Source of the DNA: Pseudomonas sp. PD9R
Lineage (GTDB): Bacteria; Pseudomonadota; Gammaproteobacteria; Pseudomonadales; Pseudomonadaceae
Reading direction: 5' to 3'
DNA length: 64,000 bases
NCBI RefSeq assembly: GCF_019200975.1
Contig: NZ_JAHTMR010000006.1
Location: 186,001 to 250,000 of the forward strand
This document shows, one piece after another, positions 26,290-35,860 of this stretch. The notes below the pieces were generated by a model, which saw nothing but the letters and a program-made list of their open reading frames with translations, did no database searches and was not told the DNA's origin. A program made the position numbers and the translations under genes. The stretch's first letter is position 1. Each line of letters starts with the position of its first letter.

Positions 26290-26310
26290 GCATTGTTCCG
26301 GTCGATGGAC

Positions 26311-27012
26311 TCAGGGAGTCGTCCTGATCAGCCGTTGTTCAAGATCATCCAGATGTTGAGTCATCAACAGAACCGCTGAACTAGCGTCGGTTTGCTCCAG
26401 GGCGTCGACAACCGCAAGGTGTTTGCTCCAGGAGCAGTAACCATCAGCCTTTTCCTTGTGCTGTGCAATCGCCAGAGAGGTCAGTGGTACCAGGCTGTGG
26501 AGGAAGTGCGCCAATGGGGTGTTAGCCGACAGGTGGGCCAGTTGCAGGTGAAATTCGCCTGAGACGCGGATAGCCGAGCCGCGCTGGTCGCACTCCAGGT
26601 ATTGGCGATGTTTTTCGATCAATTCACGCAGCGCATACAGTCCGCCACGGCGAGGCTGCTGGCAGGCAAGTTGGATGAGCTTGGTTTCCGTCAGGCGACG
26701 CGCGTGGAGAATCTGCCGGGTTTGTTCGGGAGCAGGCGTTGCGACGCGTGGACGATGATTGGGACGCAGGATGATTACCTGTTCATGGGACAGACGCGTC
26801 AGCACCCGACGCATCTGGCTGCGGCTGGCGTCGAACATCTGCGCCAGGCTCTCTTCGGTAAAACGACTGGTCGGGGTGATGCGTTGCTCAAGAATGGCAT
26901 CGAATACACGCGGGTAGAGGTCATCCACCAAGGGCTTGGCACGATGCCCGCCGCAAAAGGGCAGGGCCGTTGGTAATTCGCGGGTGTACTGCGCTGTGGC
27001 GAAGCTGTTCAT
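26311..27012 (-). CDS. GntR-family regulator with FCD domain
   Basis: 233 residues. The N-terminal winged helix is at about residues 28-90 (YPRVFDAILEQRITPTSRFTEESLAQMFDASRSQMRRVLTRL), followed by an all-helical FCD effector domain with possible metal ligands (GEFHLQLAHLS, QHKEKADGYC). The sequence differs from the next GntR gene, so the two are not recent duplicates. It lies 25 bp downstream of that regulator on the same strand and converges on lanM with 21 bp between. Confidence 0.87.
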   Translation of the reverse strand: MNSFATAQYTRELPTALPFCGGHRAKPLVDDLYPRVFDAILEQRITPTSRFTEESLAQMFDASRSQMRRVLTRLSHEQVIILRPNHRPRVATPAPEQTRQILHARRLTETKLIQLACQQPRRGGLYALRELIEKHRQYLECDQRGSAIRVSGEFHLQLAHLSANTPLAHFLHSLVPLTSLAIAQHKEKADGYCSWSKHLAVVDALEQTDASSAVLLMTQHLDDLEQRLIRTTP

Positions 27013-27037
27013 GGCCTGTCTCCAGTTCGAAGAGAAT

Positions 27038-27778
27038 TCAACTGCGAAGGTTGTCGTCCGGGATGTTCAACTCGATGCCCATCCGTTGGCCTTCGCGCAG
27101 GATGTGCCGACGCATCTCGGCGCTGGCCTGTGCGCTGTTCTTGCTGCGGATCGCCCGCACCACGGCTTCGTTTTCTTCCAGGCGTTCGGCCAAATGTTCC
27201 GGGGAGTTGCGCAGTACCTCGGCACTTTGCTTGAGGGCATTGCTGGTCTGCTGAACCACGCTTTGGAAAATCGGGTTGGACGTCAGTGTGAACAACTCTT
27301 CGTGGAACGCGATGTAGGCGTTTACTCCCGCTTCACTGTCGTTGGCGTCCAGCGCTTCGCGCATGTCCATCAAAGTCAGGCGCAATTGCCCGACTTCCTT
27401 GCTGCTGATCGATTGCGCCACGAGGCCGACGATGAACGGTTCAAGGGTGTAGCGCAGTTGCAGCACGTCCTCCAGGCTTGCCGCCGCGACGGCGCTGTCG
27501 TGGGTTTGGCTGTCGCTGAGATTGGCCTCGAGTACCACCACACCTTTGCCCGGCATGGAACGCACCAGACCGAGGGTTTCCAGAACGATGACCGCCTCAC
27601 GCAAACTCGGGCGGCTGATGCCCAGTTGTTCGGCCAGTTCACGTTGCCCCGGCAACATTTCGCCGGAGCGCCACTGACCTCGAGCCAACGCGGCCCTGAG
27701 TTTTTCTACGACTGAATTTACAACGGTTGAAGTGGTAATCACTGATCGCTCCAGGAGCATCGAAGAGAGTGAGGGCAT
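27038..27778 (-). CDS. GntR-family regulator with FCD domain (LldR/PdhR-like)
   Basis: 246 residues. The winged helix (VVEKLRAALARGQWRSGEMLPGQRELAEQLGISRPSLREAV) spans residues about 20-75. The FCD domain shows AYIAFHEELFTLTSNPIF and MRRHILREGQRM, with His residues placed to bind a metal and a carboxylate ligand. It is encoded just downstream of the dicarboxylate transporter gene on the same strand (29-bp gap), so control of organic-acid uptake is likely. A second in-frame ATG at 27760 is possible but has no better ribosome site. Confidence 0.88.
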   Translation of the reverse strand: MPSLSSMLLERSVITTSTVVNSVVEKLRAALARGQWRSGEMLPGQRELAEQLGISRPSLREAVIVLETLGLVRSMPGKGVVVLEANLSDSQTHDSAVAAASLEDVLQLRYTLEPFIVGLVAQSISSKEVGQLRLTLMDMREALDANDSEAGVNAYIAFHEELFTLTSNPIFQSVVQQTSNALKQSAEVLRNSPEHLAERLEENEAVVRAIRSKNSAQASAEMRRHILREGQRMGIELNIPDDNLRS

Positions 27779-27807
27779 GCCTACCGTGAGGCAGGCACGC
27801 CGTTGCT

Positions 27808-29121
27808 TCAGAATTCCTGCTGATGTGCCGGTGCAACCGGCTTTCGCGGCTGGAAGGTATAACCCGCCTGGCCGGAAAGCACCTTGTTGGCTCGTTGCAC
27901 ATCGATGTCTTTTTCCCAGCGGGCGATGGCCACGGTGGCCACGCAGTTGCCGATCAGGTTGGTCAGTGCCCGACCGATGCCCATGAACCAGTCCACGGCC
28001 AGCACCAGCACCAGGCCCACCACCGGAATCGCCGGAATTGCTGTCAGGGTTGCCGCCAGAATCACCAGGGCTGAGCCAGGAATACCGTGCGCACCTTTGG
28101 ACGTGATCAGCGACACCAACAGAATCGTCAGCAGGTCGGTCATGGCCAGCGGTGTGCCGGTGGCGTTGGCGATGAACACGATGGCCAGCGTCAGGTAGAT
28201 AGAAAAACCATCAAGGTTGAAAGAGTAACCGGTAGGAATGACCAGTCCGACCGTCGAACTGCCAATGCCCAAATGTTCAAGCTTGCGCATGATTTGCGGC
28301 AGTACGGCGTCGGAAGAGGCGGTGCCCATCACGATCAGCAGTTCTTCGCGCAGGTATTTGAGCAACGGCCACATCCGCAGCCCGGAAAGGCGCATCACCA
28401 GGCCGAGCACCAACGCCACGAACGCTGTGCAAGTCAGGTAGAAAAGGCCGACCAGGCTGCCCAGGTGTTGCAGCGAATCCAGGCCATATTTGCTGGTGGT
28501 GAAGGCAATCGCGCCGAACACACCGATCGGTGCCAGGCGCACGATCATGCCCATGATGCGGAAGATCACATGGCTGAGTTCATTGATCAGACGTGAAATG
28601 CCTGACGCTGCTTCGCCTACCAGATTCAGCGCGCTGCCAAACAGCACTGAAAACAACAGGACTTGCAGGATGTTGTTGTCGGCAAATGCTCCGATCACCG
28701 AGGTGGGAATCAGGTCCATCAGGAACTGCGTGGTGGTGTGCATGTGCTGGCCGCGCTGGGCGATATCACCCATGTCGGCGGCGGAAAGCTGCTCCAGATG
28801 AATGTTCGCGCCGCTGCCAATACCGGTGCTGAAAGCGAACACCAAGCCAATCACCAGAGCAATGGTGGTCAGCACTTCGAAATAGATCACCGATTTCAGG
28901 CCGATGCGCCCGACCTTCTTCAGGTCGCCGGCACCACTGATGCCACTGACCACCACGCAGAACACGATCAGGCCGATGAGCATTTTGATCAGTTTGATAA
29001 AACCGTCACCAAGCGGTTTCAGTTGAGCGGAGTATTCGGGAAGGGTCAGCCCGCAGACGATGCCGAGCACCAGTCCGAGAACCACTTGGAGGAAGATTGA
29101 ACGCGAGCACCATCTGAGCAT
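27808..29121 (-). CDS. dctA: C4-dicarboxylate / proton symporter
   Basis: 437 residues of the DAACS family, with about eight helices and re-entrant loops. Visible signatures are FIKLIKMLIGLIVFCVVVSGI, ELLIVMGTASSDAVLPQIMRKLE (serine-rich hairpin) and GYSFNLDGFSIYLTLA with the downstream SKGAHGIPGSA. Members import succinate, fumarate, malate or acidic amino acids. First gene of a likely transcript continuing into the two GntR genes. Pseudomonads often carry several paralogues, so the exact substrate is uncertain. Confidence 0.87.
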   Translation of the reverse strand: MLRWCSRSIFLQVVLGLVLGIVCGLTLPEYSAQLKPLGDGFIKLIKMLIGLIVFCVVVSGISGAGDLKKVGRIGLKSVIYFEVLTTIALVIGLVFAFSTGIGSGANIHLEQLSAADMGDIAQRGQHMHTTTQFLMDLIPTSVIGAFADNNILQVLLFSVLFGSALNLVGEAASGISRLINELSHVIFRIMGMIVRLAPIGVFGAIAFTTSKYGLDSLQHLGSLVGLFYLTCTAFVALVLGLVMRLSGLRMWPLLKYLREELLIVMGTASSDAVLPQIMRKLEHLGIGSSTVGLVIPTGYSFNLDGFSIYLTLAIVFIANATGTPLAMTDLLTILLVSLITSKGAHGIPGSALVILAATLTAIPAIPVVGLVLVLAVDWFMGIGRALTNLIGNCVATVAIARWEKDIDVQRANKVLSGQAGYTFQPRKPVAPAHQQEF

Positions 29122-29299
29122 GGGAGGAATCCTGGTCGGTGTCCTGGCTGCCGGGGCGCAGAGCGCATCAGCTTCAGGATTTAATTATTGTGGTCTTACC
29201 GGTATGTCCAGTGCAGGCGCAGTCTACGCTCGATTTTTTTAGGATTACAAGGGGTGGCGGCAAAATTGGCATGACCGGTCTGACCAGTGGCGCCGGTCC

Positions 29300-29326
29300 C
29301 TGTAGGAGCAGTCTTCGGCAGCTCCA
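29300..29326. repeat. Degenerate single REP arm
   Basis: CTGTAGGAGCAGTCTTCGGCAGCTCC looks like a fused or decayed remnant of the GCAGCCTTCGGCAGC type, lying between the dctA start and the orphan gene's terminator. The rest of the 297-bp gap (29122-29418) shows only that terminator. Confidence 0.6.
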
Positions 29327-29354
29327 TAAAGGTGAGCGTGAGTTTGCGGATGAA

Positions 29355-29382
29355 AAAAAACCGGCCATCGCTGGCCGGTTTT
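29355..29382 (-). terminator. Terminator of the orphan gene
   Basis: AAAACCGGCCA-GCGA-TGGCCGG followed by eight T on the minus strand, 37 bp beyond the stop of the gene at 29419-29964. Confidence 0.85.
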
Positions 29383-29418
29383 CAGAGTTCTGCTCTCGAA
29401 GGTACTCGATCGATTTTT

Positions 29419-29964
29419 TTACATGGCGATATTGCGCTTAATGATTTTAAGTTCGAAGAATACTAATTTTCCACCACGCTTTTCGTAATCGGTAAGAACC
29501 GGGAAGTTTGGTGCGTCACCATAAGTATGAACCTCTCGGCGCTGTGGCCCGGTATGAAGGCGAATGGTATTGAGTTCGTCTGGCAGGTCGTCCAGATTAG
29601 AACTTTCACCCAGTCTGTTGATGATGCGAAAGTAAGTAGGGTCATTGCCGTTGAAAACTGACAAATTGCGAAGCTCGCCTTCCATGCTTGCAGTGCTTTG
29701 GAAGTTTCCGTCACTGCCTTCAATCTTGATGGTATAGACATCATCGTGATAATCGAAGAGGAACGTTTCAGGGATTACATTCTCTGTGTAACTCAGAAGA
29801 ACGTCTCCATAAAGTTCGAGCTTTTTTTCAAGGATAAGCTTGAAATCCTCAGCGATGTCAGGGGCTTCGAGCATTTTTCGAATGACCTTGCTGGCTAGCG
29901 CTACCGGCTTGTGATCCACAAAAAGTTGAGCCGTAAACGATTGGTTCTTATCTGTTTTTTGCAT
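29419..29964 (-). CDS. Protein of unknown function (accessory orphan)
   Basis: 181 residues, soluble, no signal peptide or membrane segment, with a high share of Asp/Glu/Lys and a C-terminus ending in basic residues (KIIKRNIAM). I recognise no domain. A GGAAGAG ribosome site precedes the ATG and a dedicated terminator follows the stop, so it is a real single-gene unit. The base composition is lower in GC than dctA and glyA on either side, suggesting acquisition. The 297-bp upstream gap (29965-30261) holds only AT-rich sequence and the glyA terminator. Confidence 0.72.
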   Translation of the reverse strand: MQKTDKNQSFTAQLFVDHKPVALASKVIRKMLEAPDIAEDFKLILEKKLELYGDVLLSYTENVIPETFLFDYHDDVYTIKIEGSDGNFQSTASMEGELRNLSVFNGNDPTYFRIINRLGESSNLDDLPDELNTIRLHTGPQRREVHTYGDAPNFPVLTDYEKRGGKLVFFELKIIKRNIAM

Positions 29965-30209
29965 GGTGGTATCTCTTCCTTGATAGTTGAATAACTTAGG
30001 CCGCTCGTTACATTGTGGGTTGGCGATTCGTTGTCCTGTAAAAAGTTTGGTCAGGCTATCATGAAGATTTTGGGGTGATGGTTTTTGGTGTGTTGCAAAA
30101 TAATAGGTTTTGTTTTGTGGTGATAATGGAGAAGAAGTTTGCTGTTTTAGAGAGGGGGTGTGTTTGACGGTTTATAAGGGGGAATGTGGCGATTAAAAAT
30201 CCCAGGTAT

Positions 30210-30238
30210 AAAAAAACCGGCACAGGTGCCGGTTTTTT
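30210..30238 (-). terminator. Terminator of glyA
   Basis: AAAAAACCGGCAC-AG-GTGCCGGTTTTTT. It is a strong symmetric hairpin 24 bp beyond the glyA stop. Confidence 0.9.
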
Positions 30239-30261
30239 CAACTGCGGTTTAGCGGGGCTGA

Positions 30262-31515
<1,254 letters not shown>

Positions 31516-31632
31516 GGCGGTCCTCAAGGATCGGGGCAGAAAAGGGGGGCATTCTAACCCAATGGGTTTTAGATGGCATATGAAACGGCATCATGTCGCA
31601 GACAAGTGGTTTTCATGGTCGGTGTGAGAGCC

Positions 31633-31709
31633 AAAAGATCGCAGCCTTCGGCAGCTCCTACTTTGGAATGCGTTCTCCTGTAGGCGCTGCCGAAGGCTGC
31701 GATCCTTTC
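31633..31709. repeat. REP inverted repeat, GCAGCCTTCGGCAGC type
   Basis: The arms AAAAGATCGCAGCCTTCGGC and the slightly diverged complement (CTGTAGGCGCTGCCGAAGGC, GATCCTTT) lie between the morA stop and the glyA start. Confidence 0.85.
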
Positions 31710-31726
31710 AGGGGAGGCGCAGCCAC

Positions 31727-34700
31727 TCAATCGAACATGAACAGCGCGTCATTGCTGAACTGCACTTCGAACTTGTCGGGCGGCATCGGACGACCGAACA
31801 GGTAGCCCTGAACCTCATCGCAACCGTGCTCGCGCAGGAAGTCCAGCTGCTCATGGGTTTCCACGCCCTCGGCGATTACCGCCAGGTTCAGACTGTGGGC
31901 CATGGCGATGATAGCGCGGGCAATCTGCGCATCCTGCTCACCCGACGGCAGACCGTCGACGAATGTTCGGTCGATTTTCAGCACGTCGATCGGGAACTGC
32001 TTGAGGTAGTTCAGCGAGGAATAACCGGTGCCGAAGTCGTCGACCGCAATGCTCAGGCCGAGGTTTTTCAGGCCGTCGAGGATCTGCATCGCCTCGCTGA
32101 CTTCGCGCATCAGGATACTTTCGGTCAGTTCCAACTCCAGGCACGCCGGCGGCAGGCCGGTTTCCTTGAGGATGGTGGCGATTCGCGTGCCGAGCTGACC
32201 GTCGGAGAATTGCCGGGCGGAAATGTTCACCGATACCTTTGGCACCCGCACTTTGGCCTGATGCCAGTGCTTGAGCTGACGGCACGCCTCGCTGATCACC
32301 CAGTCGCCCACATCCACTACCAGCCCGAGCTCTTCGAGCACCGGAATGAAATCCCCGGGCGGTACCAGGCCGCGTCGCGGATGACGCCAGCGCAGCAGGG
32401 CTTCGGCGCCAGTCAAACGTTTGCCATCGCCGCTGAATTGCGGCTGGTAATACAGCACGAATTCGTCCTGTTCCAGGGCGTGACGCAAATCGCTTTCCAG
32501 TTCCAGGCGCTCCAGGGCACTGGCGTTCATGTCGGCTTGATAGAACTGGAAGTTGTTCTTGCCACGCTCTTTGGCGTGGTACATCGCGGTGTCGGCGTTC
32601 TTCATCAACTGGCTGAGTTCATTGCCGTCCTGCGGGCTCAGGGCAATGCCGATACTGGCCGTGACGAAGAACTCGCGGCCTTCGAGCACAAAGGGTTTCA
32701 CCAGGCTGGCGAGGATCTGTTCCGCCACGTGAATCGCCCGGTTCAAGGCGATTTCACGGTTGGCCCGTGGTTGCAGGAGCAGCGTGAATTCATCGCCACC
32801 CATGCGCGCCACGGTGTCGTCATCGTCGACACAACCGAGCAAGCGCGTGGCCATTTCCTTGAGCATGCGGTCGCCGGCGGCGTGGCCCAGGGAGTCGTTG
32901 ATCGGTTTGAAGCGGTCGAGGTCGAGAAACATCAGCACCACCCACGACTTCTGCCGATCGGCTGCTTGCAGCGCGGTGTGCAGGCGATCCTGGAACAGTG
33001 TGCGGTTGGGCAGGTGGGTCAGGGCGTCGTAATAGGCGAGGCGGTGAATCCGCTGCTCACTGGCCTTGCGTTCGCTGATGTCACTGAAGAAGCACACATA
33101 ACTGGCCAGATCCCCTTCGTCGTCCAGCACCGCGGTGATACCGACCCAGGCCGGGTAGTGCTCGCCGTTGCGGCGTCGGAGCCAGACTTCGCCTTCCCAG
33201 GTGCTGTGTTGATTCAGCTGCTTGAGCACGTAACGCAGGTGGGCTTCCTGCTGCTCGTCGACGGTCAGCATGTTCGGCAGTTGGTCTAGCACTTGCTCCA
33301 CCGCATAACCGCTGACACGGCTGAAGGCTTCGTTGGCCTGGACGATGTAGCCGGCCGGGTCGGTGATCAGGATTGCCGACGTCGAATGTTCGAATACCGT
33401 GGCGGCCATGCGCAGGTCTTTCTCCGCGCGGCGTTGCTGACTGATGTCGCGTCCGACCCCCAGCACACCTTCAAATACCCCGTGTTCGTCCCAGACCAGC
33501 ACCAGTCGCAGCTCGATCGGGATCTTGCGCCCGTCGGCTCGCAGGCAGTCGAACAGGAACAATTGGGTCTGCACCTGGCTGCGCAACAACGCCAGCTGAT
33601 CAGGTTGATCCAGCGCTTTGCTGACCCGGTCCATCAGGCTGAAAATGCCGGCCAGCTGCTGTGGGTTGGCAATGGTCGATTGCCAGCCGTTCTGGAAAAT
33701 CCACTCGGCGTCGTAGCCGAGCACCGCTTGCACCGAAGGGCTCACGTAGTTGAGCGCCAATCGGTTATCGGTAGAGACAATCACGTCGCTGATGCTTTCG
33801 GCGAGCATCCGGTAGCGTTGTTCACTGTCGCGCAGCGATTCGCTGGCCTCTATCTGATCGGTGATGTCCTTGGCTACGCCGATAATTCGCGTGACCTGGT
33901 CGTGCTTGTCCCGCGCCAGCGCCTGTTCGCGAATCTCGAATCGCCGCCATTCGCCGTCACGGTGACGAAAGCGCAACTGACACTGCATCAACTGGCGATA
34001 ACCGGCTTGCCTTTGGGTCTGGCGCGAACGGTGATAGAAGTCGGCGTCTTCGGGGTGCAGGAGGATTTCCCAGAAGTACTCGCCCATCTGTTGCAGCTCA
34101 GTGCGGTTGTAGCCCAGCGTCTGTCCCAGATGGTGGTTGCTGAAGATCATCCGCTGGCTGATCACATCCTGCACATACAGGTGGTCCGGCACCGTACGCA
34201 CCACGTCGGACCAGAATCCTTCACGCTCCAGCAGGGACAGCTCGATAAGTTTGCGGCTGGTGATGTCGGTGATGCTCAGGATCACCGCTCTATAGTCCTC
34301 GGAATTTTCCGGCAGGCGCAGCACCAACCACAGGTGCTGGTCACGACCGTTGGCATCCTGGAGTTTGATTTCCAGTTCAAGCTTCTTCTGATGGCTGAGC
34401 AGCGCTTCGAGCACTTGATTACCGATGGCGTTGTCGTCGAGCGGGCTGCCATCGATCAGCTGTTTCCAGGCTTGACCGGCCGTCGTGACATTGAGCAGTT
34501 GCAGGGCGACCTGGTTGACCTCGGTAATGCGTAATTCCTGCAGTAATTGTCGGCGTTGCTCGGGGACCGCCAGCCATGCCTGCAGTTGCTCGTTACTTTG
34601 TAATTGGGCTTTTTCGAATACGCTTTTGAGACCAGACATGTCGAGCACGCACAGCGCTACGCCGGTGCCTTCGAAAATCTCCTGATAACGTCGGCGCCCC

Positions 34701-35575
34701 TCATGCAACTGGCGCTGGCGGCGGCGCATGTTCAACAGGACGATGAACGGCAGTAAGGAAAATGCCAGGCCCAGCAAACATTTGCCGATGAAGGCCGGCA
34801 GCAGCTCTTCTAGCACGCGCTGCCGATCGAACAGCCCGCGCAGTTGCCAGTCACTGCTGCTCAGCGGAACGGTGAGCACGCTGTTGGCCAGATCGTCCTG
34901 GGTCAGTGTGCCCGGGTTGATCAAGGGCAGCGCTTCATCGCGGCTGATGATCTGGTGATTGAGGCGGTTTTCCACCAGCCATAGCGGGCGATCGCTGGCT
35001 TCGTTGAGCTTGGTCAATGACGAAAAAAACGTCGGTTTCAGGCGTAAGGCCCAGTAGCCACGGGTGCTACCGCTGGCTTGATGCAAAAGCACATGCACCA
35101 TCGAACCGTCGATGGCGTTGCTGAAATAATGAGGCTGCGCGCGGCTACGGCGGACCAGGTCGCTCAGAAAATCCGCGTCTTCGCTGTTGCTGGCACTGTC
35201 AGAGATGATTCTGCCGGACGGGCTGAGCAATGCCAGGCTGATCAGGTCGGGCAGCGATTTTTGCAATTTGCGCAGCAGCTCCTGCTGTTCGTCGGCACTC
35301 TGCGGTTGCTCGACGATCGGTAGCAGGTTCAGGGCAATCTGCGCGCTGAGCGCCATGTTCAGGCTGACTTGTGCGGCCAGGTCGGCGGTGTAGTCAATGG
35401 TGTATTGACGCTGGGTTTTCTGGGTTTCGCGCAGTTGATCCAGCAACTGCCAAAACAGCAGGGCAAGCAGCAACAGCACAAGCGTCGCCAATGCACCTTT
35501 TAGTGTTCCGCGCAGGGGCGAGCCGGGCGCCGCTGTCGGTGCACTGGTGGTCAGGGACGGAGGGACATTGGACAA
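31727..35575 (-). CDS. morA: Membrane-bound GGDEF-EAL c-di-GMP enzyme with PAS domains (MorA)
   Basis: 1282 residues. Layout: an N-terminal membrane helix (LKGALATLVLLLLALLFW, about 26-44), a periplasmic sensor region, a second helix (about 268-286), several PAS/PAC domains (about 300-850), a GGDEF domain with intact GGDEF at 926-930, and an EAL domain with EAL at 1058-1060, VSVNISARQF and AVDDFGTGYSSL. Both catalytic signatures are intact, so it may make and break c-di-GMP. MorA regulates motility and biofilm in P. putida and P. aeruginosa, and there also lies beside a glyA copy. The gene symbol rests on architecture and neighbourhood. Confidence 0.85.
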   Translation of the reverse strand: MSNVPPSLTTSAPTAAPGSPLRGTLKGALATLVLLLLALLFWQLLDQLRETQKTQRQYTIDYTADLAAQVSLNMALSAQIALNLLPIVEQPQSADEQQELLRKLQKSLPDLISLALLSPSGRIISDSASNSEDADFLSDLVRRSRAQPHYFSNAIDGSMVHVLLHQASGSTRGYWALRLKPTFFSSLTKLNEASDRPLWLVENRLNHQIISRDEALPLINPGTLTQDDLANSVLTVPLSSSDWQLRGLFDRQRVLEELLPAFIGKCLLGLAFSLLPFIVLLNMRRRQRQLHEGRRRYQEIFEGTGVALCVLDMSGLKSVFEKAQLQSNEQLQAWLAVPEQRRQLLQELRITEVNQVALQLLNVTTAGQAWKQLIDGSPLDDNAIGNQVLEALLSHQKKLELEIKLQDANGRDQHLWLVLRLPENSEDYRAVILSITDITSRKLIELSLLEREGFWSDVVRTVPDHLYVQDVISQRMIFSNHHLGQTLGYNRTELQQMGEYFWEILLHPEDADFYHRSRQTQRQAGYRQLMQCQLRFRHRDGEWRRFEIREQALARDKHDQVTRIIGVAKDITDQIEASESLRDSEQRYRMLAESISDVIVSTDNRLALNYVSPSVQAVLGYDAEWIFQNGWQSTIANPQQLAGIFSLMDRVSKALDQPDQLALLRSQVQTQLFLFDCLRADGRKIPIELRLVLVWDEHGVFEGVLGVGRDISQQRRAEKDLRMAATVFEHSTSAILITDPAGYIVQANEAFSRVSGYAVEQVLDQLPNMLTVDEQQEAHLRYVLKQLNQHSTWEGEVWLRRRNGEHYPAWVGITAVLDDEGDLASYVCFFSDISERKASEQRIHRLAYYDALTHLPNRTLFQDRLHTALQAADRQKSWVVLMFLDLDRFKPINDSLGHAAGDRMLKEMATRLLGCVDDDDTVARMGGDEFTLLLQPRANREIALNRAIHVAEQILASLVKPFVLEGREFFVTASIGIALSPQDGNELSQLMKNADTAMYHAKERGKNNFQFYQADMNASALERLELESDLRHALEQDEFVLYYQPQFSGDGKRLTGAEALLRWRHPRRGLVPPGDFIPVLEELGLVVDVGDWVISEACRQLKHWHQAKVRVPKVSVNISARQFSDGQLGTRIATILKETGLPPACLELELTESILMREVSEAMQILDGLKNLGLSIAVDDFGTGYSSLNYLKQFPIDVLKIDRTFVDGLPSGEQDAQIARAIIAMAHSLNLAVIAEGVETHEQLDFLREHGCDEVQGYLFGRPMPPDKFEVQFSNDALFMFD

Positions 35576-35860
35576 ACTGTAATCCTGCGGTTTGGCTGGA
35601 CTGGCGCGACGTGCACTATAAGCCGGACGCCCGAAGGGCGGCTAGCATGCCTTGAGTTGTGGCAAAGTGCCAGCCCCGCTCGGCTGGACTGCCTTCTATC
35701 AATAAGGTAGCTTTGCGGGTTACGCGGGAGCGTTCCAGCTCCTAGACTCAGACTTTTTCAGCGCACACGAATTGGACTCATCAATCGGACGACGCGCACG
35801 GTCTGGCCGGGCATAAGCCTGCGCTCCAATCATTCATCAGTCACTGACCCTAGGTTCTCC

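Noticed and set aside
31826-34534. Two long open frames antisense to morA
   Set aside because: Their composition (many Gln, His, Val and Gly) mirrors antisense to GGDEF-EAL domains. No motif or start signal supports them.
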